A DNA stretch of 64,000 nt from Krasilnikoviella flava (GCF_900167525.1 NZ_FUZQ01000005.1:310001-374000); one strand, 5' to 3'; positions 43,502 to 51,754 are shown, numbered from the stretch's first letter. The notes: generated by a model not told the origin, from the sequence alone. A program made the numbers and translations.

Positions 43502-44392
43502 GTGAGCGAGGCGCCGCGATACCTCCGGATCGTCGCCGCCGTCGAGCGGCGCATCGCCGAGGGAGACCTCCGGCCCGGCGACCGCGTCCCCACGACCCGG
43601 GCGATCATGCACGAGTGGGGCGTCGCGATGTCGACCGCCACCAAGGCCCTCACCACGCTCCGACAGTCGGGCGTGATCGAGGCGGTCCCCCGGGTCGGCG
43701 CGGTGGTCGCCGCCCGGCGGCTGCCGTCACGCTCGGCGGGAGGGCTCGAGCGCGACGAGATCGTCCGGGCGGCGATGAAGATCGCCGACGCCGCCGGCCT
43801 GCCCGCGCTCTCCATGCGGGCGGTCGCGGCCGAGCTCGGCGTCGCGACGATGACCCTCTACCGGCATCTCGATGCCAAGGCGGAGCTCACCCAGCTCGTC
43901 GCGGACGCCGCGTTCGCCGAGATCACCTACCCCGACCCCCCACCGGGCTGGCGTTCCCACCTGCGGGTGGCCGCCAACCTCCAGTGGGAGACGTATCAGC
44001 GCCACCCCTGGTTGCCGCGCCTGGTCTCCATCGTGCGGCCCGCGACCCTGCCCGGGTTACTGGAGTACGGCGTGTGGACCCTGCGTGCGCTCGACGGCCT
44101 CGACCTGGACCCGACCACCCGGCTGCACGTGTACGGGACGCTGGTCAACTACGTGCGCGGCACGGCGGTGAACATCGAGTCCGAGGCGGTCGCCGAGCTG
44201 GACACCGGGATGACCAGCCGCCAGTGGACCGTCGCGCGGACCGCGGTCGACGGCCCGCTGGTCGCCCGGGTGACGCCGCCCGGCACGGACCTCGATCTCG
44301 AGTCCCTGTACGCCTTCGGGCTCGAGCGCCTGCTCGACGGCCTGACCCTGCTGCTCACGCCCCGTGAGGCGTCGAGACGCGACCTGGGCTGA
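43502..44392 (+). CDS. hybrid transcriptional regulator: GntR winged helix fused to TetR domain
   Basis: A 296-residue regulator with two DNA-binding domains. Residues 1-70 are a GntR winged helix (YLRIVAAVERRIAEGDLRPGDRVPTTRAI then VAMSTATKALTTLRQSGVIEAV). Residues about 80-130 are a TetR HTH (ERDEIVRAAMKIADAAGLPAL, MRAVAAELGVATMTLYRHLDAKAEL), followed by a TetR_C-type ligand domain. GTG 43502 directly follows three tandem repeats and lacks a ribosome-binding site, suggesting a leaderless message. It may control the carotenoid oxygenase gene 50 bases upstream. Confidence 0.85.
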   Translation: MSEAPRYLRIVAAVERRIAEGDLRPGDRVPTTRAIMHEWGVAMSTATKALTTLRQSGVIEAVPRVGAVVAARRLPSRSAGGLERDEIVRAAMKIADAAGLPALSMRAVAAELGVATMTLYRHLDAKAELTQLVADAAFAEITYPDPPPGWRSHLRVAANLQWETYQRHPWLPRLVSIVRPATLPGLLEYGVWTLRALDGLDLDPTTRLHVYGTLVNYVRGTAVNIESEAVAELDTGMTSRQWTVARTAVDGPLVARVTPPGTDLDLESLYAFGLERLLDGLTLLLTPREASRRDLG

Positions 44393-44500
44393 GCGATCTC
44401 CGGCTGGTCAACCTGAGCGGCCCTCGACCGATGGAGGGCTGGGCCGGGTGGGCCCGTCCGTGCACGTGGCTGCTCTAGAACCGACAGGTTCCGGCACGCG

Positions 44501-44517
44501 CCAGAATCGGGTTCTGG
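44501..44517. repeat. interspersed palindromic repeat, copy 1
   Basis: CCAGAATCGGGTTCTGG, with arms CCAGAA and TTCTGG, sits in the 190-base gap between the converging regulator and methyltransferase genes. The flanks also match copy 2 (CACGCG or CGCCACG before it, GATGTT after it). Together with copies at 45519 and 47541 it defines a small repeat family of about 45-50 bases. Confidence 0.75.
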
Positions 44518-44581
44518 ATGTTTCGAGAGAGGCCGGCCGTGCACACGGCGAGAAGTGGTTCGTGAGCCGCCGTGCGCGGTC

Positions 44582-45334
44582 TCACGTTGCAGGCTTGACG
44601 GCTGAGACTGCCAGCATGGTTGGAATCGTGGCGAACCACCGCTCATAGTCACTCCACTGCTCTTCGGGTCGTTCGTGGTTCGGGAGCGTGGACGGCTCGA
44701 CGAGTCGCCGGACGAGCAACCCATGACGGAAGAGCGCGTCCACGTACTGCTCGAGCGGGCGGTGATAGTGACGGTGACCACCGAACGTCTCGATCCACCA
44801 CTCCGCCGGTTCGAGGTAACCGGCGACGCTGCGTGACCACGGTGGTGGACTGCCGCTGGGCGAAGGCTCCTGATGGAAGAAGGCAGGGTGCAGGACGGTG
44901 AAGATGAACCGACCGCCCGGCCGGAGGCCCCGCGCTACCGCTGCCACCACTGGATCCAGGGCAGGAAGATCCATCAAGACCATGTGGCAGACCACTGCGT
45001 CGTAGGCGTCCGGCTCGACTGGAACTTCGGTGGCGAGGTCACGGACGTCGAACTCGACGTCGGGGTAGGTGCGTCGCGCGGCATCGATCAGTTCAACACT
45101 GCCGTCGACACCGGTGACACGAGCCCCGGCGTCGGCAAGAATCCCGGCCAGCCAGCCGTGCCCACACCCGAGGTCCCAGACATCCATGCCAGCGGGGTCG
45201 CCAAGCTCCTCGTCGAGAACCGGAGCAAGGCGTCGAAAGAACGAGTCTGCTTCGCCTCCTACGAGTGCGACGTACGAACCGGCGACCGCGTCCCAACGGT
45301 CACGGTCGGTGCGCGATCGATCGTCGCTGCTCAT
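44582..45334 (-). CDS. class I SAM-dependent methyltransferase
   Basis: A 250-residue Rossmann-fold methyltransferase (Methyltransf_11/25-like). Motif I is VWDLGCGHGWLAGILADAGA (about residues 51-70), the acidic ribose-binding end of strand 2 is VTGVDGS, and motif IV is AYDAVVCHMVLMDLPAL; GLRPGGRFIFTVLHPAFF follows. The late aromatic-rich region (PPWSRSVAGYLEPAEWW) may form the acceptor site. Acceptor unknown. It starts the lower-GC segment and is bracketed by repeat copies 1 and 2. Confidence 0.9.
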   Translation of the reverse strand: MSSDDRSRTDRDRWDAVAGSYVALVGGEADSFFRRLAPVLDEELGDPAGMDVWDLGCGHGWLAGILADAGARVTGVDGSVELIDAARRTYPDVEFDVRDLATEVPVEPDAYDAVVCHMVLMDLPALDPVVAAVARGLRPGGRFIFTVLHPAFFHQEPSPSGSPPPWSRSVAGYLEPAEWWIETFGGHRHYHRPLEQYVDALFRHGLLVRRLVEPSTLPNHERPEEQWSDYERWFATIPTMLAVSAVKPAT

Positions 45335-45632
45335 CCGCTGAACCTACTGGACCACTCCGGAACACTCTCAACCGCCGTGCGCTTCTCCGTCCGATGGCAG
45401 CGACAGGTGGTCAATGCCACCAACAGCGACCGAACCTTGGACTCCACGATCAAGACAGGTGCTCTGAACTGCCACGGCCTGGAACGCCTGCGCAAGACCC
45501 ACCGATTTCGGCGCCACGCCAGAACCGGGTTCTGGATGTTCAAGACCCTCGGCCGCGGGTACGCGCCGGTCCGTAGACTTGTCGTGCCCGCGTCAGGCGG
45601 GCGCATCCGTCTCCGCCATGAAGGGTATTCGT
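45335..45632. other. 298-base gap with promoter region of argS and repeat copy 2
   Basis: No convincing gene on either strand. It separates the divergent methyltransferase and arginyl-tRNA synthetase genes and should hold both promoters. It contains repeat copy 2 (45519-45535) about 100 bases before the argS start, plus a matching CACCGATTTCGG half-hairpin at about 45510-45521. I saw no T-box or other riboswitch core. Confidence 0.6.
45519..45535. repeat. interspersed palindromic repeat, copy 2
   Basis: CCAGAACCGGGTTCTGG has perfect 7-bp arms (CCAGAAC/GTTCTGG) around CGG. It is preceded by CACCGATTTCGGCGCCACG and followed by ATGTTCAAGACC, both echoed in the other copies. It lies in the leader/promoter region of argS rather than between converging genes. 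Confidence 0.75.
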
Positions 45633-47387
45633 GTGACCAGCGTCGCGATCAAGGACCAGGTAGAGGTGGCCGTCCGCGCCGCCCTGACCCAGGTGCTGCC
45701 GGCCGAGTTGGCCGACGCCGACCCGGTGGTCCGACGATCCGACCACGCCGATTTCCAGGCCAACGGTGCACTCGCGGTCGCCAAGGACGTCGGTAGATCC
45801 CCCCGCAGCATCGCTCAAGACCTGATCGTGGGGCTGCCTCGGTACGGAGCGGAGGTCTCAGGGCCGGGCTTTGTCAACCTGACTGTGGCTGACGATGTCG
45901 TATGGCGCGCCGTAGCGTGCCGGGCCACGGACGATCGGCTCGGTGTCAGCTCGCCGCGATCGGGTGAGCGTGTCGTCGTGGACTACTCCGCGCCGAATGT
46001 GGCCAAGCAGATGCACGTCGGGCATCTGCGAAGCTCCGTGATCGGTGACGCGTTGGTTCGCGTGTTCGACCATCTTGGTTCTGACGTAACTCGCCAGAAT
46101 CACATCGGCGACTGGGGCACGCAGTTCGGGATGCTGATCCGGTACCTCGACGAGCACCCCGAGGTGGACTGGCAGGGCCAGGGAGTCGAGACGATGTCGG
46201 CTCTGGACTCGCTCTACAAGGTCGCCCGCACGGAGTTCGAGGCCGATGCGGCGTTCGCGGATCGGTCGCGTGCCCGTGTCATCGCCCTGCAGGCGGGCGA
46301 CGACCGGACGGTCGCGACCTGGCGTGACCTGGTCGCCGAGTCAGAGAAGGCGTTCGAGGCGGTCTACGCCCGCCTCGGGATCCTGCTCGACGATGGCGAC
46401 TTCGACGGCGAGTCTCGCTACAACCGCTCCCTGCCAGGGGTCGTCGATGAACTGCTCGCTGCCGGGATCGCCAGCGAGTCCGACGGCGCCGTTGTCGCCT
46501 TCACCGACGACGTCAACGGACCGGACGGGGCACCGACACCCCTGATCATCCGGAAGAAGGACGGGGGCTACGGCTATGCCGCCACCGACCTCGCCACGAT
46601 CCGCCTCCGTGTCGACGAGTACCGAGCCGATCGCATCCTCTATGTCGTCGATACTCGACAGGCGCTGCATTTCCGCATGGTGTTCAACGTCGCTCGCCGA
46701 GCCGGTTGGCTACCCGTGAAAGTGCACGCCGAGCATGTCCAGTTCGGTACCGTTCTCGGCACCGACGGGCGCCCGTTCAAGACTCGTGCCGGGAAGACGG
46801 TCCGCCTCGCCGACCTTCTCGACGACGCCGAGACGGCCGTGCGAGGCATCCTCCAAGAACGTGAGCACGGCTTCACTCAGTCCGAGGTCGACTCGGTCGT
46901 GCGCGCCGCTGGGGTCGCAGCGGTCAAGTACGCCGACCTCAACAACACCCGAACGAAGGACTACGTGTTCGACGTCGACCAGATGGTCGCCACGACGGGG
47001 AACACAGGCGTCTACCTGCAGTACGCGCACGCTCGGGTGTGCTCGATCTTGCGAAGGGCGACCGGCGACTCTGCGGTGGCGGGATCTGACGCGGAGATCC
47101 GCGTCGACGAGACCCTCCCGCTGCACCCCGCGGAACGGGCGCTCGGACTGATCCTCGACGGCTTCGAGCAGGCCCTGCGCGACGTGACAGACACCCTCGA
47201 GCCGCACCGCCTGTGTGGCTACCTCTACGACCTGGCAACCGCGTTCACCCGGTTCTACGACGCCTGCCCAGTGGTGAAGGCCGAGGGCGCGACGCGCTCC
47301 AACCGGTTGGCGTTGTGTGCCCTCACCGAGCGCACGCTCGCCGTTGGTCTTGATCTGCTGGGGATCCCGGCGCCTGAGCGAATGTAG
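45633..47387 (+). CDS. argS: arginyl-tRNA synthetase, E. coli-like subtype (probably a second copy)
   Basis: A 584-residue class I synthetase that charges tRNA-Arg. GTG 45633 is preferred because AAGGG lies seven bases upstream; ATG 45618 is an alternative with no such site. The N-terminal Arg-S additional domain leads into the HIGH-like APNVAKQMHVGHLRSSVIGD, then NHIGDWGTQFGMLIRYL; GYGYAATDLATIRLRVDEYR and KTRAGKTVRLADLLDDA (KMSK-less loop) follow. The DALR anticodon-binding domain is at the C-terminus. The DWGTQFG form is the E. coli-like subtype, whereas I recall actinobacterial housekeeping ArgS as the other form. The DNA is visibly lower in GC than its surroundings. Confidence 0.92.
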   Translation: MTSVAIKDQVEVAVRAALTQVLPAELADADPVVRRSDHADFQANGALAVAKDVGRSPRSIAQDLIVGLPRYGAEVSGPGFVNLTVADDVVWRAVACRATDDRLGVSSPRSGERVVVDYSAPNVAKQMHVGHLRSSVIGDALVRVFDHLGSDVTRQNHIGDWGTQFGMLIRYLDEHPEVDWQGQGVETMSALDSLYKVARTEFEADAAFADRSRARVIALQAGDDRTVATWRDLVAESEKAFEAVYARLGILLDDGDFDGESRYNRSLPGVVDELLAAGIASESDGAVVAFTDDVNGPDGAPTPLIIRKKDGGYGYAATDLATIRLRVDEYRADRILYVVDTRQALHFRMVFNVARRAGWLPVKVHAEHVQFGTVLGTDGRPFKTRAGKTVRLADLLDDAETAVRGILQEREHGFTQSEVDSVVRAAGVAAVKYADLNNTRTKDYVFDVDQMVATTGNTGVYLQYAHARVCSILRRATGDSAVAGSDAEIRVDETLPLHPAERALGLILDGFEQALRDVTDTLEPHRLCGYLYDLATAFTRFYDACPVVKAEGATRSNRLALCALTERTLAVGLDLLGIPAPERM

Positions 47388-47523
47388 CTGGCAGACCGCC
47401 GGCGTCGTCGCAGTCCGTTGGCGCCGGCGGTCAGCGCTCGACGCCTGCCGGTGTCGGCCAGATCCGTCGTGCCCCAACTCCCAAGATCGGCGCGTCAGAT
47501 CCGATGGTGGTTTGAGACCGCCA

Positions 47524-47549
47524 CCGATTCTGAAGCGCGTCAGAATCGG
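47524..47549. terminator. 10-bp hairpin between converging argS and response-regulator genes
   Basis: CCGATTCTGA (47524-47533) and TCAGAATCGG (47540-47549) are perfect reverse complements around an AGCGCG loop. It overlaps repeat copy 3 and lies between genes that converge, so it can end transcription from both sides. It shows that the repeat family doubles as a terminator-like structure. Confidence 0.7.
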
Positions 47550-47555
47550 TTCTGG
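47540..47555. repeat. interspersed palindromic repeat, copy 3
   Basis: TCAGAATCGGTTCTGG, followed by AGGTTCGAAAC, is a diverged copy of the element at 44501 and 45519. Here the upstream half, CACCGATTCTGAAGCGCG, pairs perfectly with the first arm, giving the hairpin at 47524-47549. The unit including flanks is about 50 bases. Confidence 0.7.
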
Positions 47556-47594
47556 AGGTTCGAAACCCAAGTTGGTAGCGGTCCCGGTGCCAGC

Positions 47595-48254
47595 TCACCG
47601 GTTCGTGGCTCGTCCCACGAGGCCAGATTCGTAGGCTGTGATCACGAGCTGGACGCGGTCGCGGCACGCCAACTTCCGAAGGATCTCGGAAACATGCGAC
47701 TTCACGGTCTGCTCGCCAATGAACAGTGCGTCCGCGATCTCGATGTTGGAGAGCCCGCGCGCGACAGCGAGCAGGACGTCACTCTCTCGGGGCGTGAGCG
47801 TGCCGAGGCGTGGAATGGGCCGATTCGTCGTGTGCCGTGATGCGAAGTCGTCGACGAGTCGTCGCGTGACCTTGGGGCCCAGGAGCATCGACCCGTCGGC
47901 AACCATGCGCACACCCTCGATGAGGCGCTCTCCGGTCACGTCTTTGAGGAGGAAGCCGCCGGCGCCGGCGTGGAGCGCGTCGTACACGTACTCGTCAAGG
48001 TCGAAGGTCGTGAGGATCAGGACTCGTGTGGCCGGGTGTTCGGTCGCGATCCGTGCGGTCGCCGCGATGCCGTCGAGCACCGGCATGCGGATGTCGACCA
48101 CGGCGACGTCTGGTGCGGCTTGGCCGACAATGCGGAGCAGGTCGGAACCGTCGCGAGCCGTTCCGACGACCTCGAGGTCCGGCGCCGAGCCGATGATCGA
48201 GGTAAAGCCGTGGAGGACCACGGGCTGGTCGTCGGCGACGACGACGCGAATCAC
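47595..48254 (-). CDS. NarL/LuxR-type response regulator
   Basis: A 219-residue response regulator. Receiver domain (1-120): acidic pocket VVADDQ, phospho-acceptor Asp in VAVVDIRMPVLDG (about residue 54), conserved Thr in ILTTFDLDEYVY and Lys in FLLKDV. LuxR-type HTH at about 150-210 (LTPRESDVLLAVARGLSNIE, IADALFIGEQTVKSHVSEIL). Its GTG overlaps the histidine kinase stop (GTGA), so the two are a cognate pair. Target genes are unknown. Confidence 0.94.
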   Translation of the reverse strand: MIRVVVADDQPVVLHGFTSIIGSAPDLEVVGTARDGSDLLRIVGQAAPDVAVVDIRMPVLDGIAATARIATEHPATRVLILTTFDLDEYVYDALHAGAGGFLLKDVTGERLIEGVRMVADGSMLLGPKVTRRLVDDFASRHTTNRPIPRLGTLTPRESDVLLAVARGLSNIEIADALFIGEQTVKSHVSEILRKLACRDRVQLVITAYESGLVGRATNR

Positions 48255-49567
48255 GCCTCGCCCTCCGCGTCCGGCCCCGGCGTCGACGCCCTGAGCCGGC
48301 CATCGTCGGCGACCGGGAGGGTGACGACGAGGACGAACGTCGAGTCCTCCACCTCCACGGTCACCGCTCCACCGAGCGCCTCCACCCGCTCTCGCATTCC
48401 GTGGAGCCCACGTCCCGGCTCGATCACGCGGGCGTGGCTTGTCGGGTTCGTGACGCGCAGACCGGCGACGTCGGCGACGTTCGCGATGACCATGCGTGTG
48501 GGGACACCGGGAGCGTGCCGGCGGGAATTGGTCAGGGCTTCCTGGGCTGCGCGGTAGAGGACGTACCCCTGAGCGTCGGGGATGCCCTCGCACTCGCCGG
48601 ACAACGTGACGTCCTGGCCCGCGGCCTGTGCCTGCGCGACCAGGTCCGCGATGTCGCAAGCCGTCGGCTGTGGAGCTCGAGCGCTTCCGTCGGTTCGCTG
48701 CAGGACCGTGAGGACCTGGCGCAACTCGCTGAGTGCGGCGCGAGCGTCGTCGGCGATCTCGCCGAGCACCCCGCGCGCGTCGTCGTTCATGCCGGGGTAG
48801 GTGTAGGGAGCGGACTCGGCACGGACAGCCACCAGGGAAACGTGGTGCGCGACGACGTCATGCAGGTCGCGCGCCAGACGCGCACGCTCGACCGCGACCG
48901 ACTCCACCTCGATCGCGCGCCGTTCTGCGGCGGCGGCAGCCCGATCGCGTCGTCGAGAAGCGAGGGCCAGCCGGACGACGAGGGCCGCCGTGACCACGAG
49001 TGCGATGGCCACCGTGTAGATGAGCCCTGCCTGGAGGGCTTCTCCTCCGCCGTAGGCTCCGGCGTAGACGGGGCCGATCGGCAGCGACGCAGGCACACCG
49101 CTGAGCGCGTAGAGCCAGGCGGTGGCCGTCGTAGCCACGAGCGGCACGGCAGCTCGTCGCCACGAATCCTGGAGCACGAGGCATGTGACCATGAGCAGGC
49201 CAAGCCACCAGCCCCAGACGAAGGTCCCCACAAGAGGGATGGTCACGAACGGCCACACCGCAAGAACGGTCGCGAGGACGGGCCGGCGGCGGCCGACAAG
49301 TACGGCAGCCACACAGCTCAGGCCGGCCGCCCACGCGAGGAACCACTGCAGGTCCCCGCTTTCCCACCAGCTGGTGTCGAGCAGGTACGGCGTGATGTTG
49401 CTGCTCGCCTCGGCCTCGTAGTCCGCGTACGACGGGGTCGGCAGCCACATGGGGGAGGCGAGAAGGAAGAGCCCGAGCAAGCCAGCGAGTATCGCGGAGG
49501 GGACGCCGCTCTTCGGGAGACTCAGCGGCCGGACGGGAGTGATCGTCGTGCTCATGGGGAGGATCAT
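48251..49567 (-). CDS. NarL-family sensor histidine kinase
   Basis: A 438-residue membrane kinase. Six or so helices occupy about residues 22-205, with a short polar extracytoplasmic loop near 45-65. The HisKA_3 phospho-acceptor box is RARLARDLHDVVAHHVSLVAV (first His of LHD, about residue 242), and the HATPase region has VLYRAAQEALTNSRRHAPG (N box) and GRGLHGMRERVEALGG (G box). ATG 49567 is used; ATG 49555 is equally possible and neither has a good ribosome-binding site. No sensor domain identifies the signal. Confidence 0.92.
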   Translation of the reverse strand: MILPMSTTITPVRPLSLPKSGVPSAILAGLLGLFLLASPMWLPTPSYADYEAEASSNITPYLLDTSWWESGDLQWFLAWAAGLSCVAAVLVGRRRPVLATVLAVWPFVTIPLVGTFVWGWWLGLLMVTCLVLQDSWRRAAVPLVATTATAWLYALSGVPASLPIGPVYAGAYGGGEALQAGLIYTVAIALVVTAALVVRLALASRRRDRAAAAAERRAIEVESVAVERARLARDLHDVVAHHVSLVAVRAESAPYTYPGMNDDARGVLGEIADDARAALSELRQVLTVLQRTDGSARAPQPTACDIADLVAQAQAAGQDVTLSGECEGIPDAQGYVLYRAAQEALTNSRRHAPGVPTRMVIANVADVAGLRVTNPTSHARVIEPGRGLHGMRERVEALGGAVTVEVEDSTFVLVVTLPVADDGRLRASTPGPDAEGEA

Positions 49568-49826
49568 GGCCGGTCGCTACCACCCGTCACCACCGCCCTG
49601 AGAGGGACATCGCATCCCTCGCCCGAGGGGGAAGTCATATACGACTCGTTCCGCCGCGCGGACTCGTCGCGTGGTCGTAGCGTGTCGTCGCTCGGCCCAG
49701 AACGGGGTTGCGGGAGTCTGAGCGCCGAGTACATCTAGAGCTCCGACATCCCGTAATCGACCTGCAGACTGACGGCGACCACACCCCGCCAACGCACCAC
49801 CTTCGTGTGGGTAGCGCCGGGCCACG

Positions 49827-50765
49827 GTGTATTGCGTGGTCACGAAGCGGCGCATGTACTTCCATGGTCAAGTGCGCCAGGAACCAGAACGCTCCACCAC
49901 CGTCGTCGTCACCGGTCATCGCGGCATGATCGGTCAGGAGGTCGTCCGCACACTCGAAGCCGGAGGCATGGAGGTGCGCGGCCTCGATCTGGCCGACGGC
50001 CAGGACGTCAGGGACTCGGGCACCGTACGGGAGGCGGTCAGCGGCGCTCACTTCGTCGTGCACCTCGCAGCTCTCGACGATGCTGTCGACAACCCCGGTG
50101 CCATCGACCCCCGCTCGACCGGTGGGCCGGCCGCGGTGACGGAGACCAACGTCCGGGGCACCGCCGTGCTCCTCAGAGAAGCCGAGCGCTCACGCATCGA
50201 TCGATTCGTGCTCCTCAGCAGCATCGACGTCCTTGGATGCTTCACGGGCCAAGGTCTCCCCGCCTACCTGCCGCTCGACGACGACCACCCGGTCGATCCC
50301 CGCGGAGCGTACGCACACTCGAAGCTGGCGGCTGAGGAGCTCTGCGCGGCGTTCACCGCGACGACCGGCACACCGACTCTCTGCCTGCGCCCGCCCGGTG
50401 TCGTCGACGCCGACATCGCCGCGCACATCCGAGCCGTCCGCAACGAGCACCCGGAGTCCGAGTACCTCCCGTTCTGGGAGTACGGAGCCTTCATCGACGT
50501 CCGCGACCTCGCCACGTGTATCTATCGTGCTCTCGTCGCACCCCGAGTGCGCGGGCATCACAGGTTCCTCGTCAACGGCCCCGACATCAGCTCGTCGAGG
50601 TTCACGACCCGGGAGCTTCTCGGCATGGTGGTTCCGGACGTACCGCTACTCGCCGAGGCCGTTCGAGAAGGAGGCTCGTACGCCCCTCTGCTCGACACCG
50701 GTCCCGTGCAGCACCTGCTCGACTGGAGCCCTCGGCACTACTGGCACCGGCAACCGGAGCACTGA
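49827..50765 (+). CDS. NAD-dependent epimerase/dehydratase family protein
   Basis: A short-chain-dehydrogenase-like (extended SDR) protein of up to 312 residues. NAD-binding VVVTGHRGMIGQEVVRTLEAGG (GxxGxxG, about residues 27-38 in this numbering), Ser in VLLSSIDVLG, and catalytic YAHSK (YxxxK, about 157-161) are present. The first 20-25 residues look unlike the family and the true start may be later (ATG 49854), though no clear ribosome-binding site helps. It may act on a nucleotide sugar or other keto/hydroxy compound. Divergent from the histidine kinase gene. Confidence 0.87.
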   Translation: MYCVVTKRRMYFHGQVRQEPERSTTVVVTGHRGMIGQEVVRTLEAGGMEVRGLDLADGQDVRDSGTVREAVSGAHFVVHLAALDDAVDNPGAIDPRSTGGPAAVTETNVRGTAVLLREAERSRIDRFVLLSSIDVLGCFTGQGLPAYLPLDDDHPVDPRGAYAHSKLAAEELCAAFTATTGTPTLCLRPPGVVDADIAAHIRAVRNEHPESEYLPFWEYGAFIDVRDLATCIYRALVAPRVRGHHRFLVNGPDISSSRFTTRELLGMVVPDVPLLAEAVREGGSYAPLLDTGPVQHLLDWSPRHYWHRQPEH

Positions 50766-50817
50766 GCCGCGGCGGCGTGTCCGCGCGACCTGCGCTCCCC
50801 GTCGGCACGAGGAGAGC

Positions 50818-51288
50818 TCACCCTCGGCGCAAGCGCAGGCCCAGCAGGTACAGCTCGCAACCGAGGCAGAGGCCGACGACGGCGTTGAGGCCGGCGGCCA
50901 CGAAGGCGATCCCCGCGGCCCACGGCACGGCGGAGAGGACCCCCGCGAGGCCGAGGAAGACGCCGGCGCCGGTCACGACCAGACCGACGACCTGGGCGAA
51001 CCGCGGCGGGCGCGGGTCCTCGAGCTCGACGGGCGGCGAGAGCCGGGGGCGCACCAGCGTCCGGAACAGCCAGCCCTGCACGGTGCCCTGTGCCCCGCGC
51101 ACGGCGCCCAGCAGGAACCCGGCGGCCACGACGGCCAGCAGCACGAGCCCGGCCGGTGACGCGCCGAGCAGCACGACGACGGCGAGCAGCAGGGCCGTGA
51201 TGCCCGCTCCCACCCGCGGGCCGCGCGGGTCGATGCCGGCCGGCGCCTGCGTGGCGGGGGCCTGCGTGGCGGGGCGCTCGGAGGTCAT
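50818..51288 (-). CDS. DUF4395 membrane protein
   Basis: A 156-residue membrane protein. IDPRGPRVGAGITALLLAVVVLL opens the DUF4395 domain, followed by QGWLFRTLVRPRLSPPVELEDPRPPRFAQ and two more helices, with a Cys pair in VVGLCLGCELYLL at the end. DUF4395 proteins commonly pair with a thioredoxin-like protein in actinobacteria, as here (31 bases apart). A role in membrane thiol redox or sulfur transfer is plausible but unproven. Confidence 0.88.
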   Translation of the reverse strand: MTSERPATQAPATQAPAGIDPRGPRVGAGITALLLAVVVLLGASPAGLVLLAVVAAGFLLGAVRGAQGTVQGWLFRTLVRPRLSPPVELEDPRPPRFAQVVGLVVTGAGVFLGLAGVLSAVPWAAGIAFVAAGLNAVVGLCLGCELYLLGLRLRRG

Positions 51289-51306
51289 CAGTTCTCCTCA
51301 GGGACG

Positions 51307-51325
51307 GGTTTCGACAGGCTCAACC
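51307..51325. repeat. REP-like element GGTTTCGACAGGCTCAACC overlapping a stop codon
   Basis: The 19-base imperfect palindrome GGTTTCGACAGGCTCAACC (minus strand GGTTGAGCCTGTCGAAACC) matches a short repeat I recall from many Micrococcales genomes. The TGA stop of the thioredoxin-like gene (51320-51322) lies inside it, so insertion of the element may have reset the end of that protein. Only one copy is in this window. Confidence 0.6.
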
Positions 51326-51754
51326 AGCAGGGACGGTGGCGTCCAGGGCCTGGCGCGCCTGCGCGGGCGACATGCCCCCGCTGCTGCGGGCGGCCTGCGC
51401 CCCCGCGGCATCGAGCACGAGCACGGTCGGGGTCTTGAGCACGCCGAGCTCGCGGACGAGGTCCAGGTGCTCCTCGACGTCGAGCTCGTGGTGCACCACG
51501 CCGGATTCGCGCTCGGCGAGCCCGCGCAGCACGCGGGCCGTGGCGCGGCACGGGGCGCACACCTCGGCGGAGAGCTGCACGAAGGTGGCGCGATCCCCCA
51601 GGCCGATGCCTCGCGCCGCCCAGTCCACGGCCAGGTCGCGCCGGGCCGGCGCCACGCGGACGCGGCCCTGACGGGCCCGCCAGAGCGCCCCGAGCACCAC
51701 GGTGACGAGGACGAGCGCGCCCAGGACGACGAGCCGGGTCGACTGGTCGGTCAT
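51320..51754 (-). CDS. membrane-anchored thioredoxin family protein
   Basis: A 144-residue protein: an N-terminal membrane helix (LVVLGALVLVTVVLGALW, residues 7-24) and a thioredoxin fold with active site VCAPCRA (CAPC, about residues 67-70) and cis-Pro loop LKTPTVLVLD. The CxPC site and outside-facing domain suggest disulfide reduction at the cell surface. It pairs with DUF4395. Its stop lies within a REP-like palindrome at 51307-51325. Confidence 0.88.
   Translation of the reverse strand: MTDQSTRLVVLGALVLVTVVLGALWRARQGRVRVAPARRDLAVDWAARGIGLGDRATFVQLSAEVCAPCRATARVLRGLAERESGVVHHELDVEEHLDLVRELGVLKTPTVLVLDAAGAQAARSSGGMSPAQARQALDATVPAG

Noticed and set aside
45335-45632. The argS leader checked for a T-box or other amino-acid-sensing RNA.
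   Set aside because: I found no T-box core or specifier-loop pattern, only a copy of the palindromic repeat.
44501-47555. Interspersed palindromes considered as inverted ends of an insertion sequence.
   Set aside because: They are in the same general form each time, no transposase lies between them, and the genes between are ordinary housekeeping-like genes.
49695-49713. CCAGAACGGGGTTGCGG as a fourth copy of the palindromic repeat.
   Set aside because: Only the first half matches, the second arm does not pair, and the flanks differ. It may be chance.
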